From Streptomyces albireticuli (GTDB lineage: Bacteria > Actinomycetota > Actinomycetes > Streptomycetales > Streptomycetaceae): a DNA stretch of 64,000 nucleotides. The position numbers and the translations under genes were made by a program. Below, one piece after another: positions 41,116 through 50,170 of this stretch (its first letter is position 1; the number at the start of each line of letters is the position of its first letter). Location of the stretch: positions 223,362 to 287,361 of the forward strand of contig NZ_JAJQQS010000010.1 in assembly GCF_021228125.1 (NCBI RefSeq), in the 5' to 3' direction. Below the pieces are notes generated by a model, which was not told the DNA's origin, searched no databases, and was given only the letters and a program-made list of their open reading frames with translations.

Positions 41116-41180
41116 CTCTGTAGTTCCCTTGTCACAACTCTTGCGGGACGCTTGCCGATTGCTTGCCAATTGCTGGTTTG
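41116..41180. promoter_or_regulatory. SARP-type heptamer direct repeats with candidate -10
   Basis: Heptamers TTGCGGG, TTGCCGA, TTGCCAA and the weaker TGGTTTG begin at 41141, 41152, 41163 and 41174, i.e. 11 bp apart with 4-bp spacers. A degenerate fifth (TGTCACA) begins at 41130 in the same phase. Read on the minus strand the array ends 8 bp before TACAGA (41121-41116), the spacing between heptamers and -10 described for SARP-controlled promoters. Transcription would start near 41109, ahead of the trans-AT gene. The adjoining SARP is the obvious ligand. Confidence 0.7.
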
Positions 41181-41304
41181 GCAGCCTTGGAACGGCCTGT
41201 CCGTTATGCCAAGATCACGTTTTGGAGGGGTTCGGCGACACAAGGTCGCCCGGCCCGTCCGCCGGCACGGCCGCACCCGCGGAAACGAGAACGATGAGGA
41301 CCCT

Positions 41305-44300
41305 ATGCACGCACTCCGGACGCCGAGCCCGCCGCCGCCACCGGGGCGGGCGGACCCGGACGGACCGCTGCTGCGGGTACTCGGACCCATGTCGGCGCGA
41401 TTCGAGGGGCAGGACCTGCCGCTCGGGCCGCCACGCCGGCGCGCCCTGCTCGCCCTGCTGCTCATCCGGCTGGGCCGGGTCGTCCCCACCGAACTGATCG
41501 TCGACGAGCTGTGGGGGGAGGAGCCGCCGCGCCAGCCCGTCGCCACGCTCCAGAGCCACGTCTCCCACCTGCGCCGGGCGCTGGACCCGACGGCCGGGCC
41601 GGGCGCCCCGTCGGTGCTGCGCTACGTCGCGCCCGGCTACGTCCTCCAGCTCGCCCCGGACCAGGTGGACTTCTGCCGCTTCGAGGACCTCGTGTCCACC
41701 GGGCGCCGGCTCCTGGAGCAGCGGGATCCGCGCACCGCGCGGGACCGGCTCGCCGACGCCCTGGAGCTGTGGCGCGGCTCCCCCTACACGGAGTTCTCCG
41801 CCCACCCGCCGCTGGCCGACGAGACCTCCCGGCTGGAGCAGGTCCGGCTGGCCGCGCTGGAGTCCTTCGCCGAGGCCCGGCTCGCCCTGGGCGCGGCCGA
41901 GGAGGTGGCGGCCGACCTGGACCGGGAGGTGCGCCGGCACCCGATGCGCGAGCGCCTCGTCGGCCATCTGATGACCGCGCTGACCCGTCTGGGGCGGCAG
42001 GCGGAGGCGCTGGAGGTGTACGAGCGGACGCGCAGCCATCTGGTCGAGGAGTTCGGCGTGGACACCGCCGTGGAGCTCCAGCGGGTGCGCACGGCCATCC
42101 TGCGACAGGAGCTGGGCGAGGACGGGCCGGGCGGCCGGGCCGCGGCGGCGCCCGCTGCCGCCCCGGACCCGGCCTCCGCTTCTCCCGTTCCCCCCGCTCC
42201 CTCCCCTCCCTCCCTTCCCTTCGCTTCAGCCATTTCCGGCACTCCCTTCACGCGGTCGCCGGAGCCCGGGCGGGTCCCGCCGTCGCGGATCCCCGCGCCG
42301 GCTTCCGCCGGGAACGCCGGCGCCGACACCGGGGACCCCTCGGCGCCCTGGCCGTTCACCGGCCGGGACCAGGAGCTGCGCCGCCTGGCGACGGCCGCGG
42401 CCGGGGCGCTCACCGGCCACGGGCACGTGGTGTCCGTGCTCGGCCCCGCCGGGGTCGGCAAGACCCGCTTACTGATGGAGCTCGCGCCGCGCCTGGAGGC
42501 CGCCGACGAGCAGCTCGAAGTGGTCTGGAGCCACTGCTTCCCCGGTGAGGGCGTGCCGCCCTACTGGCTGTGGACGCAGGTCCTGCGCAGGCTTTCGGCC
42601 ACCCGGCCGGACGCCTTCCGCGCGGCGGCGGCGCCGTTCGGCGCCCTGCTCGCCCCGCTGATGCCCGAGCGGTCGGCCGGGCCGGGCGGCGCGCCGGCCG
42701 CCGAGGTCGACTGGGCGCAGGCCCGCTTCCTCACCCACGACGCGGTCTGCGAGGTCCTCCTGGCCCTCGCCGCGGACAGCCCGCTGGTGCTGCTCCTGGA
42801 GGACCTGCACTGGGCGGACACCGCCTCCCTGGACCTGCTGAGGCTGCTCGGCGTCCGCCGCCTGGGGCACCCGCTGAGCATCGTGCTGACGGCCCGTGAC
42901 TTCGAGATCGAGTCCGACGCCACGATGCGCCGGCTGCTGGCCGAGGTGGTCCGCGGCCCCCGCAGCGAGACCCTGCGGCTCGACGGGCTGCCCCGGCAGG
43001 CGGTCGCGACCCTGGTCGAGGCGCAGGCCGGGCCGGGTGTGGACGCGGAGGTCGTCGAGGCGCTGCACCGGCGGAGCAAGGGCAATCCTTACTTCGTCAT
43101 GCAGCTCCTCTCGCTCCTCGGCGACGTCCGGCACCTGCACGACCCCGGTGCCTCGACCGTCCTCCTCGCCCGGGTGCCGACGGGCGTCCGCGAGGCGCTG
43201 CGGCAGCGGTTCTCCGCGCTGCCGGAGCCGGTCGTACGGGTGCTGCGGCTGTGCGCGGTCATCGGCGCCGAGGTGGACACGGACCTGCTGCACCGCACGG
43301 CCACCGAGGACGAACCGGTCGCCGAGGCACTGGAGTCGGCGATCCGGGCCGGGCTGCTCGGCGAGGACCCGCACCACCCGGGGCGGCTGCACTTCGCCCA
43401 CGCGCTGGTGCAGGAGACGCTCGCCGAGGAGCCCGACCGTGAGGAGCGGCACCGGCTGCACGCGAGGGTCGCCGAGGCGTTGTGCTCCCGGGGGCGCGGG
43501 CAGATGGGCGACGAGGAGATCGAGCGGGTGGCCCACCACTCCTGGCACGCCAAGGAGGCGCTGGCGCCCGGGGAGACGCTGCCCCGGCTGCTGCGCGCCG
43601 CCGAGCGGGCCGAGCACCACCTGGCGTACGAACAGGTCGAGACCTGGCTGCGGCGGGCGGTGCACCTGGCCGGTTTCCTGCCCGCCGACGATCCCTCGGC
43701 GCCGGGCCTGGAGCAGCGGCTGCACATCCAGCTCGGGCAGGTGCTGGCCACCATCCGCGGTTACGGCGACGCCGAGGCCGAGGCGGCGCTGGGCCGGGGC
43801 CGGGCGCTGAGCTCGGTCACGCACAGCCCCGAGGACCCGTCGGTGCTGTGGGCGCTGTGCGCGGCGCTCCTGGTGACCGGCCGCTACGACGACTCCCGGC
43901 GGTTCTCCGGGCTGCTGCGGGACCTGGCCGGGCGGACCGGGCAGCCGGTGGCGGTGCTCGGCGCGGCGTACGGGGAGGGCATCGTGCTGCACGTGCGCGG
44001 CCGGCTGCCCGAGGCGCTGGCGGAGCTGGAGCACGGCGTCGAGATGGCGGATCGTTTCGCCCGGGAAGGCCACTCATTGGCCCGGACGTTCCAGCACGAT
44101 CCGCGCGTCTCGTGCCGCTCGTACGACACGTTCACCCACTGGCTCCTGGGTGACCGGCGGACGGCGGCCGTGCGCCGCCACGAGCTGCGGCGCCTGACCG
44201 ACTACGAGAGCAGGCCCTCGGACCGGGCCTTCGCGCTGTACGTGGACGCCGTCGTGGCCGCCTGGGAGGGCGACGTGGACACGGCGCTCGCCTCCGGCAG

Positions 44301-44673
44301 CGAGGGGGCCCGGGTGGCGGGCGAGCACGGGCTGCTGTACTGGAAGGCGATGCTGAGCCTGCCGGCCGGGTGGGCCCTGACGCACTCCGGTCACGCGGAC
44401 GAGGGCCTGGCGCTGATGCGCACGTCGCTGGACGAGCTGAGCCCGTCCCGGACGCGTCTGCGGCTGCCGCTGCACCTGGGACTGCTGGGGCAGGCGCAGT
44501 TCCACGCCGGCCGCCGGGAGGAGGCGGCGGACACGCTGCGCAGGATGCTCGCCGTCGTCGAGCGCCGCCGCGAGTACGTCTATCTCGATCCGGCGCTGCC
44601 CGCCACCCGTCTGCTGCACGAGCTGATGGGCCGGGACGCGGCGGAGGCGGTGCTGAAGGGGCGGCGGGGCTGA
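41305..44673 (+). CDS. SARP-family regulator with ATPase and TPR regions
   Basis: 1122 aa from ATG 41305 (MHALRTPS); a longer frame from 41152 runs through the operator and lacks similarity. Order: winged-helix DNA-binding domain about 20-110 (LLRVLGP; PPRRRALLALLL), bacterial transcriptional activator domain about 115-265, a Pro/Ser linker to about 345, then an AAA-type ATPase with Walker A GPAGVGKTRLLM near 385 and Walker B LVLLLEDLHWAD near 500, and a TPR-like C-terminal half. This is the large AfsR-like SARP design. It is divergent from the biosynthetic operon and shares its upstream region with it, so it is the likely pathway activator. Codon 389 (42469-42471), inside Walker A, is TTA. 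Confidence 0.93.
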   Translation: MHALRTPSPPPPPGRADPDGPLLRVLGPMSARFEGQDLPLGPPRRRALLALLLIRLGRVVPTELIVDELWGEEPPRQPVATLQSHVSHLRRALDPTAGPGAPSVLRYVAPGYVLQLAPDQVDFCRFEDLVSTGRRLLEQRDPRTARDRLADALELWRGSPYTEFSAHPPLADETSRLEQVRLAALESFAEARLALGAAEEVAADLDREVRRHPMRERLVGHLMTALTRLGRQAEALEVYERTRSHLVEEFGVDTAVELQRVRTAILRQELGEDGPGGRAAAAPAAAPDPASASPVPPAPSPPSLPFASAISGTPFTRSPEPGRVPPSRIPAPASAGNAGADTGDPSAPWPFTGRDQELRRLATAAAGALTGHGHVVSVLGPAGVGKTRLLMELAPRLEAADEQLEVVWSHCFPGEGVPPYWLWTQVLRRLSATRPDAFRAAAAPFGALLAPLMPERSAGPGGAPAAEVDWAQARFLTHDAVCEVLLALAADSPLVLLLEDLHWADTASLDLLRLLGVRRLGHPLSIVLTARDFEIESDATMRRLLAEVVRGPRSETLRLDGLPRQAVATLVEAQAGPGVDAEVVEALHRRSKGNPYFVMQLLSLLGDVRHLHDPGASTVLLARVPTGVREALRQRFSALPEPVVRVLRLCAVIGAEVDTDLLHRTATEDEPVAEALESAIRAGLLGEDPHHPGRLHFAHALVQETLAEEPDREERHRLHARVAEALCSRGRGQMGDEEIERVAHHSWHAKEALAPGETLPRLLRAAERAEHHLAYEQVETWLRRAVHLAGFLPADDPSAPGLEQRLHIQLGQVLATIRGYGDAEAEAALGRGRALSSVTHSPEDPSVLWALCAALLVTGRYDDSRRFSGLLRDLAGRTGQPVAVLGAAYGEGIVLHVRGRLPEALAELEHGVEMADRFAREGHSLARTFQHDPRVSCRSYDTFTHWLLGDRRTAAVRRHELRRLTDYESRPSDRAFALYVDAVVAAWEGDVDTALASGSEGARVAGEHGLLYWKAMLSLPAGWALTHSGHADEGLALMRTSLDELSPSRTRLRLPLHLGLLGQAQFHAGRREEAADTLRRMLAVVERRREYVYLDPALPATRLLHELMGRDAAEAVLKGRRG

Positions 44674-44710
44674 AGGGGCCGCGCCGGGGCGTCCGTACCG
44701 TCCGCACGGC

Positions 44711-44935
44711 TCATACGGGGGTGGCGGTGCCGTCGCCCTGATCGGGCCACTCGTGCGGGTCGACGTCGTCGTCGGCCTTGCGGCGCACCTCTTCCAGGCG
44801 CTCGCGGGTCTCCCGCTCCGCCGTCCGGCCGGACGGCGGAGCGGCGGGCCCGCCCGGTTCGGCGCGGGCCTTCGCCCCTTCCCCGCGGCCGTGGTGGCCC
44901 GCGAACGCGCCTTTGATCCTGTCGCGCATCGACAT
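44711..44935 (-). CDS. Small hydrophilic protein, unknown function
   Basis: 74 aa, highly charged, beginning MSMRDRIKGAFAGHHG and with a predicted helical stretch TRERLEEVRRKADDD. The N-terminal DRIKGAF vaguely resembles CsbD-type stress proteins but is too short to assign. It begins 7 bp after the Cu/Zn-SOD-like gene ends, so the two are probably co-transcribed. A second in-frame ATG at 44929 is an alternative start. Confidence 0.6.
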   Translation of the reverse strand: MSMRDRIKGAFAGHHGRGEGAKARAEPGGPAAPPSGRTAERETRERLEEVRRKADDDVDPHEWPDQGDGTATPV

Positions 44936-44942
44936 GGCGCAC

Positions 44943-45530
44943 CTACACGAACGGCACGTTGACGCAGGCGAGTCGGGCGCCGGCGGTTCCCGCCTTGCCG
45001 GGCCTGGTGTCCGTCGCGCGTTCGTGCACCACGACGGAGCGGGCCTCGCCGTCCCGGACCCGCCAGCGCACGGAGGTCTGCGAGCGGCCGTTGCCGCGCG
45101 CGTCCGTGGTCAGGTCCAGCCACGCCTCGTTGCGCGCGTTGGCGTAGGCGGGGTCGACGGAGGGCTGCACGGGGTCCTTGACGTTCTGGTAGTGCCCGCC
45201 GCCGGAGGTCGCCGAGTCGGTGCCGCAGGGTTTCTGGTGGACGTGGGCGCCGAAGGTCCGTTTAGCCTGGACGCCCGCCAGCCGGAGTTCGAACCAGGTG
45301 CCGCGGTCGCTCGTCCGCTCCCGCACTTCCACACGGCTGCCGGGCGGTACGGACTTGGGGTCGTAGGTCACCGCCCCGTACCCGGATCCGGCGGTCGTCC
45401 GGAAGGTCTCGGTCACGGTCACCGCGCTGTGCTGGGTGCCCTCGGGGCTGGTGCTGTCGGTGGTGCTCAGGGTGCTCAGGCCCGGCGTCAGGGCCAGCGA
45501 CGCGGCGAGCACCGTCGTCATAAAGGCCAT
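44943..45530 (-). CDS. Secreted Cu/Zn superoxide dismutase-like protein
   Basis: 195 aa from ATG 45530, preceded by GGAGG. An N-terminal hydrophobic segment (MTTVLAASLALTPGL) is a likely Sec signal. Family features: metal-binding FGAHVHQKPCG, a GGGHYQN segment with the bridging/zinc His region, VVVHERATD, and GTAGARLACVNV at the end. The two cysteines (in KPCG and LACV) form the conserved disulfide. It would dismutate superoxide outside the membrane. The spacing of metal ligands looks adequate, but not every ligand can be assigned by eye, so activity is inferred. Confidence 0.85.
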   Translation of the reverse strand: MAFMTTVLAASLALTPGLSTLSTTDSTSPEGTQHSAVTVTETFRTTAGSGYGAVTYDPKSVPPGSRVEVRERTSDRGTWFELRLAGVQAKRTFGAHVHQKPCGTDSATSGGGHYQNVKDPVQPSVDPAYANARNEAWLDLTTDARGNGRSQTSVRWRVRDGEARSVVVHERATDTRPGKAGTAGARLACVNVPFV

Positions 45531-45768
45531 CTCGGCCCCTCCTCAGTCAGGTATCAGGCCGTACCAGCACATGTTCGCCCAGAATGTCCGGGGCCACGAC
45601 CGTCGCGCCGCCGATCGTGCGGCGAGGGGCGAGGCCACCGGTGTGCGCCCGGCGGACGCCGGCGGGTGGCCACGACGGCGCTCGGCGCGGCGCCACGCGT
45701 CCGGTACCGCGCCGGTGCCGCCACGGCCGGCGGGCCCGGGGCTCACCGGCGGTGGCGCGGACGGGGCG
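45531..45768. other. Short intergenic gap without a gene
   Basis: 238 bp between the AIM24 gene end and the SOD-like gene start. It should hold the SOD promoter. No RNA gene or convincing coding region is seen. Confidence 0.5.
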
Positions 45769-46446
45769 TCAGCCGTTGCTCGCCGGCTGGGGCTTCGCCT
45801 CGCTCGGCCGGACGATCACGAAGCCCTCGCCCTCCAGCTTGAGCTGGACGGCCTCGCCGGAGCCGCCGCGCAGCATGGAGCCCAGGCTCTGCGAGCGGTG
45901 CAGGGAGGTCTGGAGGTGGGCGGACCAGCCGACGACGGCGTCGGTGTCGACGAACACCGGGGCGTGCGTGGAGACGGGGATGACGATGGGGTTGCCCTCG
46001 CACATCACACCGAGCTTGCCGTGGCCGGTGAAGACGCTGTTGAAGAGGCCGCCGCCGGTCATGCCCGCGCCCTTCACGACCTTGATCTCGTAGGAGAGCG
46101 TGGGGTCGAAGCACAGCACGTTGCGGCCGTTGACGGTAAGGCTCTCGCCGGGCGCGATGTCGATGATGAAGCAGTTGGCGGCCTCGTGCGCGAACCACAC
46201 CTCGCCCTGGCCGCGCACGGCCATCAGGGCCAGGCCCTCGCCGGTCATGGCGCGCTTGAGGAACTTGCCCACGCCCTGGCCCAGCTTCTCGAACTGGAGG
46301 TTGCCGCGGAAGGCGATCATCGATCCCTGGCGGGCGTAGCACTCGCCGTTCACGGCGTAGACGATGGACTTGGCGTTCTGGAGGCTCATGCCCGCCGTGG
46401 TGGCGGGCTTGACCATGTTCTCGGTGGCGAAGAGGTCGCTATGCAT
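45769..46446 (-). CDS. AIM24 family protein
   Basis: 225 aa from ATG 46446 (MHSDLFATENM). An upstream in-frame ATG at 46482 lacks conservation. AIM24/TIM-barrel-like-named family proteins (formerly DUF124) are beta-rich; recognisable stretches are GECYARQGSMIAFRGN, GEVWFAHEA, and GKLGVMCEGNPI followed by PVFVDTDAVVGW. Biochemical function in bacteria is not established. It stands upstream of and in the same direction as the SOD-like gene but 238 bp apart. Confidence 0.88.
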   Translation of the reverse strand: MHSDLFATENMVKPATTAGMSLQNAKSIVYAVNGECYARQGSMIAFRGNLQFEKLGQGVGKFLKRAMTGEGLALMAVRGQGEVWFAHEAANCFIIDIAPGESLTVNGRNVLCFDPTLSYEIKVVKGAGMTGGGLFNSVFTGHGKLGVMCEGNPIVIPVSTHAPVFVDTDAVVGWSAHLQTSLHRSQSLGSMLRGGSGEAVQLKLEGEGFVIVRPSEAKPQPASNG

Positions 46447-47060
46447 GGGGAAATGATGACCGGAACCCGCTCCCACCTGCAACGATCATGCGATTTTCCG
46501 GGCGGGGCCCCTCGCCGGCCCGGCGGCGGGCAGGCGGAGCGAGATCCGGCCGATCCGCGGCATATGCGAAACGGCGTCCGGGAAGCGCCCGGGCCGGTAC
46601 GGACAGAGGCGCGCGGCGGAGGGGCTTCAGGAGCGTTCACACGCTACGCCCCTGGCAGGAGGCCGCTGTTCCGGATATCGGTCACGGGGCGCGAGGGGCC
46701 GGAGGTGCGGATGGGGCACTGAAGGGGCGGGACCGCCCGGAACCGATCGTGACGGACGGGACGGAAGAGGCGGACGGGGGCGGCGTGAAAGCATCGCCCT
46801 CACCATCCGCTTTACCTTGTCTATATTGCCCCATGACCATCTCTTGACTAGCCTCGCCGCGGAACGGACGGCCAGTCAGCCGGCCGGTCAGCATCAAGAG
46901 CACACGCAGCACCCAGGCAAGGGAAATGCCCGGGGCGGCGCCGTCGCGAGCGGCGCCGCACCCCGGGGCACCAGGTCATGAAACGCCGGTCCCGGCCACG
47001 GACTTCGACGACGGCGACCGGAACGGCGTACCCACGCAACCCAGTTTCCCGGAGGGTACC
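46447..47060. other. Intergenic region, divergent promoters expected
   Basis: 614 bp between the AIM24 gene and the isocitrate-lyase family gene, which diverge. An AT-richer patch near 46810-46855 (CTTTACC, TCTATATTG, TTGAC) is the most promoter-like part. Open frames here lack ribosome sites and family similarity. No RNA gene recognised. Confidence 0.5.
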
Positions 47061-47939
47061 GTGAACCACCCCGCTCGGCTACGCACCGCCATAGCGGCGG
47101 ACGGCACCACACCGCTCATCGGCGTCTTCGACATGTTCTCCGCCTCCGTCGCGGCCCGGCACTACGACGGGATGTTCGTCTCCGGCTTCGGCTTCGCCGC
47201 CTCCCACTACGGCCTGCCGGACATCGGCTTCATCGCCTGGCCGGACATCGTCGCCTTCGTCCAGCGGCTGCGCCTGGCCTTCCCGGCGCAGCACCTCCTG
47301 GTCGACATCGACGACGGCTACGTGGACCCCGAGACCGCCTGCCACGCCGTGCAGCAGCTGGAGGCCGCCGGGGCGTCCGGCGTGATCCTGGAGGACCAGC
47401 AGCGGCCACGCCGCTGCGGGCACGTGGACGGCAAGCGGATCCTGCCCCTGCAGGAGTACCTCGACAAGCTCGGCATGGTCCTCGACTCCCGCCGTGACCT
47501 CGTGGTCGTCGCCCGCACCGACGCCACGGAGGAGGCGGAGATCCTCCGCCGGGCCAAGGCCCTCGCGGCGACCGACGCGGACGTCCTGCTGGTGGACGGC
47601 GTGCGCAGCGTCGACTGGATCCGCAAGGTCCGCGACGTCATCGGCGACAAGCCCCTGCTGTTCAACCAGATCGCCGGCGGCAAGTCGCCGCGGCTCTCCC
47701 TGCCGGAGCTCGGCGCGCTCGGCGTGGACGTGGCGATCTACAGCACGCCCTGCCTGTTCGCCGCGCAGTCCGCGATGGACGCGGCGCTCGCGGAGCTGAA
47801 GACGGACGAGGGGCGGCTGCCCGTGCACACGGAGGCCGGCGTCGGGGTCGCGGAGTGCCTGGCCCTGCTGGAGCGCAACATCAGCCGCCACCACGGACGC
47901 GCCGACCGGGCCGCCGAGGCCCCGGTGGCCGTGCGCTGA
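47061..47939 (+). CDS. Isocitrate lyase/PEP mutase superfamily protein
   Basis: 292 aa from GTG 47061, set by GGAGGG 4 bp upstream. TIM-barrel enzyme with metal-binding VDIDDGY and catalytic-loop ILEDQQRPRRCGHVDGK. The Cys-Gly-His of that loop is typical of the isocitrate/methylisocitrate lyase branch; PEP mutases have EDKxxxKxNS instead. A later VARTD and the VDVAIYSTPCLF stretch also fit the superfamily. It likely cleaves a 2-hydroxy tri- or dicarboxylate C-C bond; substrate unknown. Its length of 292 aa matches methylisocitrate lyase-like proteins rather than the longer isocitrate lyase. No prp cluster is adjacent. Confidence 0.85.
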   Translation: MNHPARLRTAIAADGTTPLIGVFDMFSASVAARHYDGMFVSGFGFAASHYGLPDIGFIAWPDIVAFVQRLRLAFPAQHLLVDIDDGYVDPETACHAVQQLEAAGASGVILEDQQRPRRCGHVDGKRILPLQEYLDKLGMVLDSRRDLVVVARTDATEEAEILRRAKALAATDADVLLVDGVRSVDWIRKVRDVIGDKPLLFNQIAGGKSPRLSLPELGALGVDVAIYSTPCLFAAQSAMDAALAELKTDEGRLPVHTEAGVGVAECLALLERNISRHHGRADRAAEAPVAVR

Positions 47940-48157
47940 CGGGCCCGGCGCGCCCTCCCGCCACGGGCGCCTCTGTGTGATCGTCTTTGTGATCGTCGCA
48001 ACCTCGCCGGGCGGCCCTCCCCCCTCGGGACCGCCCGGCGGGACCCGCCCGCCGCCGGGCCCCGCACCCAAAGCCCGTAAAATGGCTTTACCTGCGCAGA
48101 CGCGCCGGGATGGACTCGCTCCGGACCGCCCCTCCGGAGTTAAGGAAACCTTTCACC

Positions 48158-48997
48158 GTGACCGCGAAACACCACGACGCCGAAGCCGACCGGACCCGTC
48201 TCGGGCTGCGGGCCGACTGCGGTAGCTGCTTCGGCCTGTGCTGCGTCGCCCTGCCCTTCTCGGCGTCCTCGGACTTCGCGGTGACCAAGCCCGCCGGACA
48301 ACCGTGCGGCAACCTCCAGCAGGACTTCCGCTGCGGCATCCACGCGAGGCTGCGCACGAGCGGCTACACCGGCTGCACGGTCTACGACTGCTTCGGCGCC
48401 GGGCAGAAGGTCTCCCAGGTCACCTTCGGCGGCCGGGACTGGCGGGCGGACCCGGACACCGCCCGGCAGATGTTCGAGTCCTTCCCCGTGATGCGGCAGC
48501 TCCATGAGCTGCTCTGGTACCTGACCGAGGCGCTCGCCCTCGCGCCGGCCCGCCCGGTCCACGGCGACCTGCGCCGCGCCCTGAAGGAGACCGAGCGCCT
48601 CACCCTGCACAACCCCGCCGCGCTGCGGGAGGTCGACGTCGCGGAGCACCGGCACGCCGTCAACCAGCTGCTGCTGCGGACGAGCGAGCTCGTCCGGGCC
48701 GGGGTCAAGGGCAAGAAGAAGAACCACCGGGGCGCCGACCTGATGGGCGCCCGGCTGCGGGGCGCGAACCTCCAGGGCGCCAGCCTGCGCGGCGCCTATC
48801 TGATAGCGGCCGACCTCAAGGGCGCCGACCTGCGGACGGCCGACCTCATCGGGGCCGACCTGCGTGACGCCGATCTGTCGGGGGCCGACCTGACCGGCAG
48901 CTTCTTCCTCACCCAGATGCAGGTGAACGCCGCCCGGGGCGACGCCGCCACCCGGCTGCCGGCCGCGCTGACGCGCCCGCCGCACTGGACCGCCTGA
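48158..48997 (+). CDS. Cys-cluster and pentapeptide-repeat protein
   Basis: 279 aa from GTG 48158 with AAGGAA upstream; an in-frame ATG at 48110 precedes it. The N-terminus has CGSCFGLCC, a C-x2-C-x3-CC pattern like YkgJ-type metal-chelating domains, with further cysteines to about residue 75 (PCGNL, RCGIH, GCTVYDC). A helical middle part of about 100 residues follows. Residues about 193-250 are pentapeptide repeats of the A(D/N)LxG type (GADLMGARLRGANLQGASLR), forming a right-handed quadrilateral helix. The combination is known in Streptomyces but of unknown function; a bound iron or zinc site is inference. Confidence 0.85.
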   Translation: MTAKHHDAEADRTRLGLRADCGSCFGLCCVALPFSASSDFAVTKPAGQPCGNLQQDFRCGIHARLRTSGYTGCTVYDCFGAGQKVSQVTFGGRDWRADPDTARQMFESFPVMRQLHELLWYLTEALALAPARPVHGDLRRALKETERLTLHNPAALREVDVAEHRHAVNQLLLRTSELVRAGVKGKKKNHRGADLMGARLRGANLQGASLRGAYLIAADLKGADLRTADLIGADLRDADLSGADLTGSFFLTQMQVNAARGDAATRLPAALTRPPHWTA

Positions 48998-49015
48998 CCC
49001 AGGCCGCCGGTCCGG

Positions 49016-50170
49016 TCACACGACGTTGACCGCGGCCCAGGCCGCCGCCACCGCGCGGTACGGAGCGCTGTCGGCGCCGTGGAGGTCCGCGGCCGCCCGG
49101 AGGGTGGCGGTACGGGCCGCCTTGTAGTTCGTCGTCGGGGTCATGTACAAGGTCAGCGCCCGGAACCAGATCCGCTCCGCCACGGCCCGGCCGGCGCCCG
49201 CCACCGGTCGGCCGTCGTGGGTCGGGCTGTCGTAGGCGACGCCGCCGATCACCTTGGGGCCGCTGCCCTCGGACAGCAGGTAGAAGAAGTGCTCGGCGGG
49301 GCCCGCGGCGTCGCCGGGGAAGGTGGCGCCGATGCCGGGGTACCAGGAGTCCTTGGCGTGGCCGTCCCTGGAGGGCCGGTCCATGTGGCGCAGTGCCGTC
49401 GTGGTGCCGTCGGCCCCGGTGGCCTCGGCGACGAGGTAGTCGCCGGGGTCGGCGGCGTTGTCCGCGAAGAACTCCGCCGAGACCCCGAAGATGTCGTTCG
49501 TGGCGAAGGCGAGGGCGGCGGACTCGCCGCTGTACGGGCTGAGGCCGGCCGTGGCGGCGACGAGCACCTGGGTCAGCATGTGCCCGCCGGCGTCGATCCT
49601 GGTCAGCGGGCGGGCCGGGTCGGCGCCGTCGCCGTAGGTGAGGCAGGAGTCGCGCCAGATGACGTTCTGGTAGCGGTCGCCGTAGTGGACGCGGCCGCAC
49701 CCGCCCCGGCCGTCGGGGTAGACCCCGCCCTTGCGGCCGTGGACGGTGAGGTAGTAGTCCCACACCACGGCGTTGACGTAGTGGGCGTCGACCGCGGCGG
49801 CCTGCGGGCCGCCCTCGCACCAGACGTTGTCGTCGTCGGTCACCAGGGTGCCGGTGCCGGTGGTGGCGCCGTTCAGGTCGTACGTCCGGTGGTCGGCGCG
49901 CCGGAGGTCGGCCAGCAGATAGCGGCCGGTCGCGGGGTCGTAGGTGGTGTCGAGCGTGACCTTGCCGACGGTGGAGCCGCAGCCGGTGCCCGTGGCGGGT
50001 ATGCCGGCGGGGCGGGCGGCGGCGCCCGCCGGGGTGGTGTGCGGGCCGGCGAGCGCGGCGGCGGCGAGGGCGGCGGCGCAGACGAGGGCCGCCGGGGAGC
50101 GACGGGCGCGGCGGCGCGGTGCTCGCGGGGAGGGTGTGCGGAGCGGGCTGCGGGCGGGGGTGCGGGCCAT
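49016..50170 (-). CDS. Secreted M4 metallopeptidase homologue with degenerate active site
   Basis: 384 aa from ATG 50170, preceded by AAGGAG. The N-terminus is arginine-rich then hydrophobic (SPAALVCAAALAAAALAG), a Sec signal. The body aligns with thermolysin: DAHYVNAVVWDYYLTVHGR, RVHYGDRYQNVIW, LTYGDG, and TAGLSPYSGESAALAFATND with IFG. The zinc motif HExTH is replaced by HMLTQ (within DAGGHMLTQVL), and the downstream third ligand Glu of the NEAxSD motif is replaced (AFATND). Two zinc ligands and the catalytic Glu are therefore missing. The long propeptide of M4 proteases is also absent. It is probably not a peptidase; binding or inhibitor roles are speculative. Confidence 0.82.
   Translation of the reverse strand: MARTPARSPLRTPSPRAPRRRARRSPAALVCAAALAAAALAGPHTTPAGAAARPAGIPATGTGCGSTVGKVTLDTTYDPATGRYLLADLRRADHRTYDLNGATTGTGTLVTDDDNVWCEGGPQAAAVDAHYVNAVVWDYYLTVHGRKGGVYPDGRGGCGRVHYGDRYQNVIWRDSCLTYGDGADPARPLTRIDAGGHMLTQVLVAATAGLSPYSGESAALAFATNDIFGVSAEFFADNAADPGDYLVAEATGADGTTTALRHMDRPSRDGHAKDSWYPGIGATFPGDAAGPAEHFFYLLSEGSGPKVIGGVAYDSPTHDGRPVAGAGRAVAERIWFRALTLYMTPTTNYKAARTATLRAAADLHGADSAPYRAVAAAWAAVNVV

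Noticed and set aside
47061..47939. PEP mutase indicating phosphonate biosynthesis
   Set aside because: The catalytic loop has Cys-Gly-His of lyases rather than EDKxxxKxNS, and no phosphonopyruvate decarboxylase is nearby.
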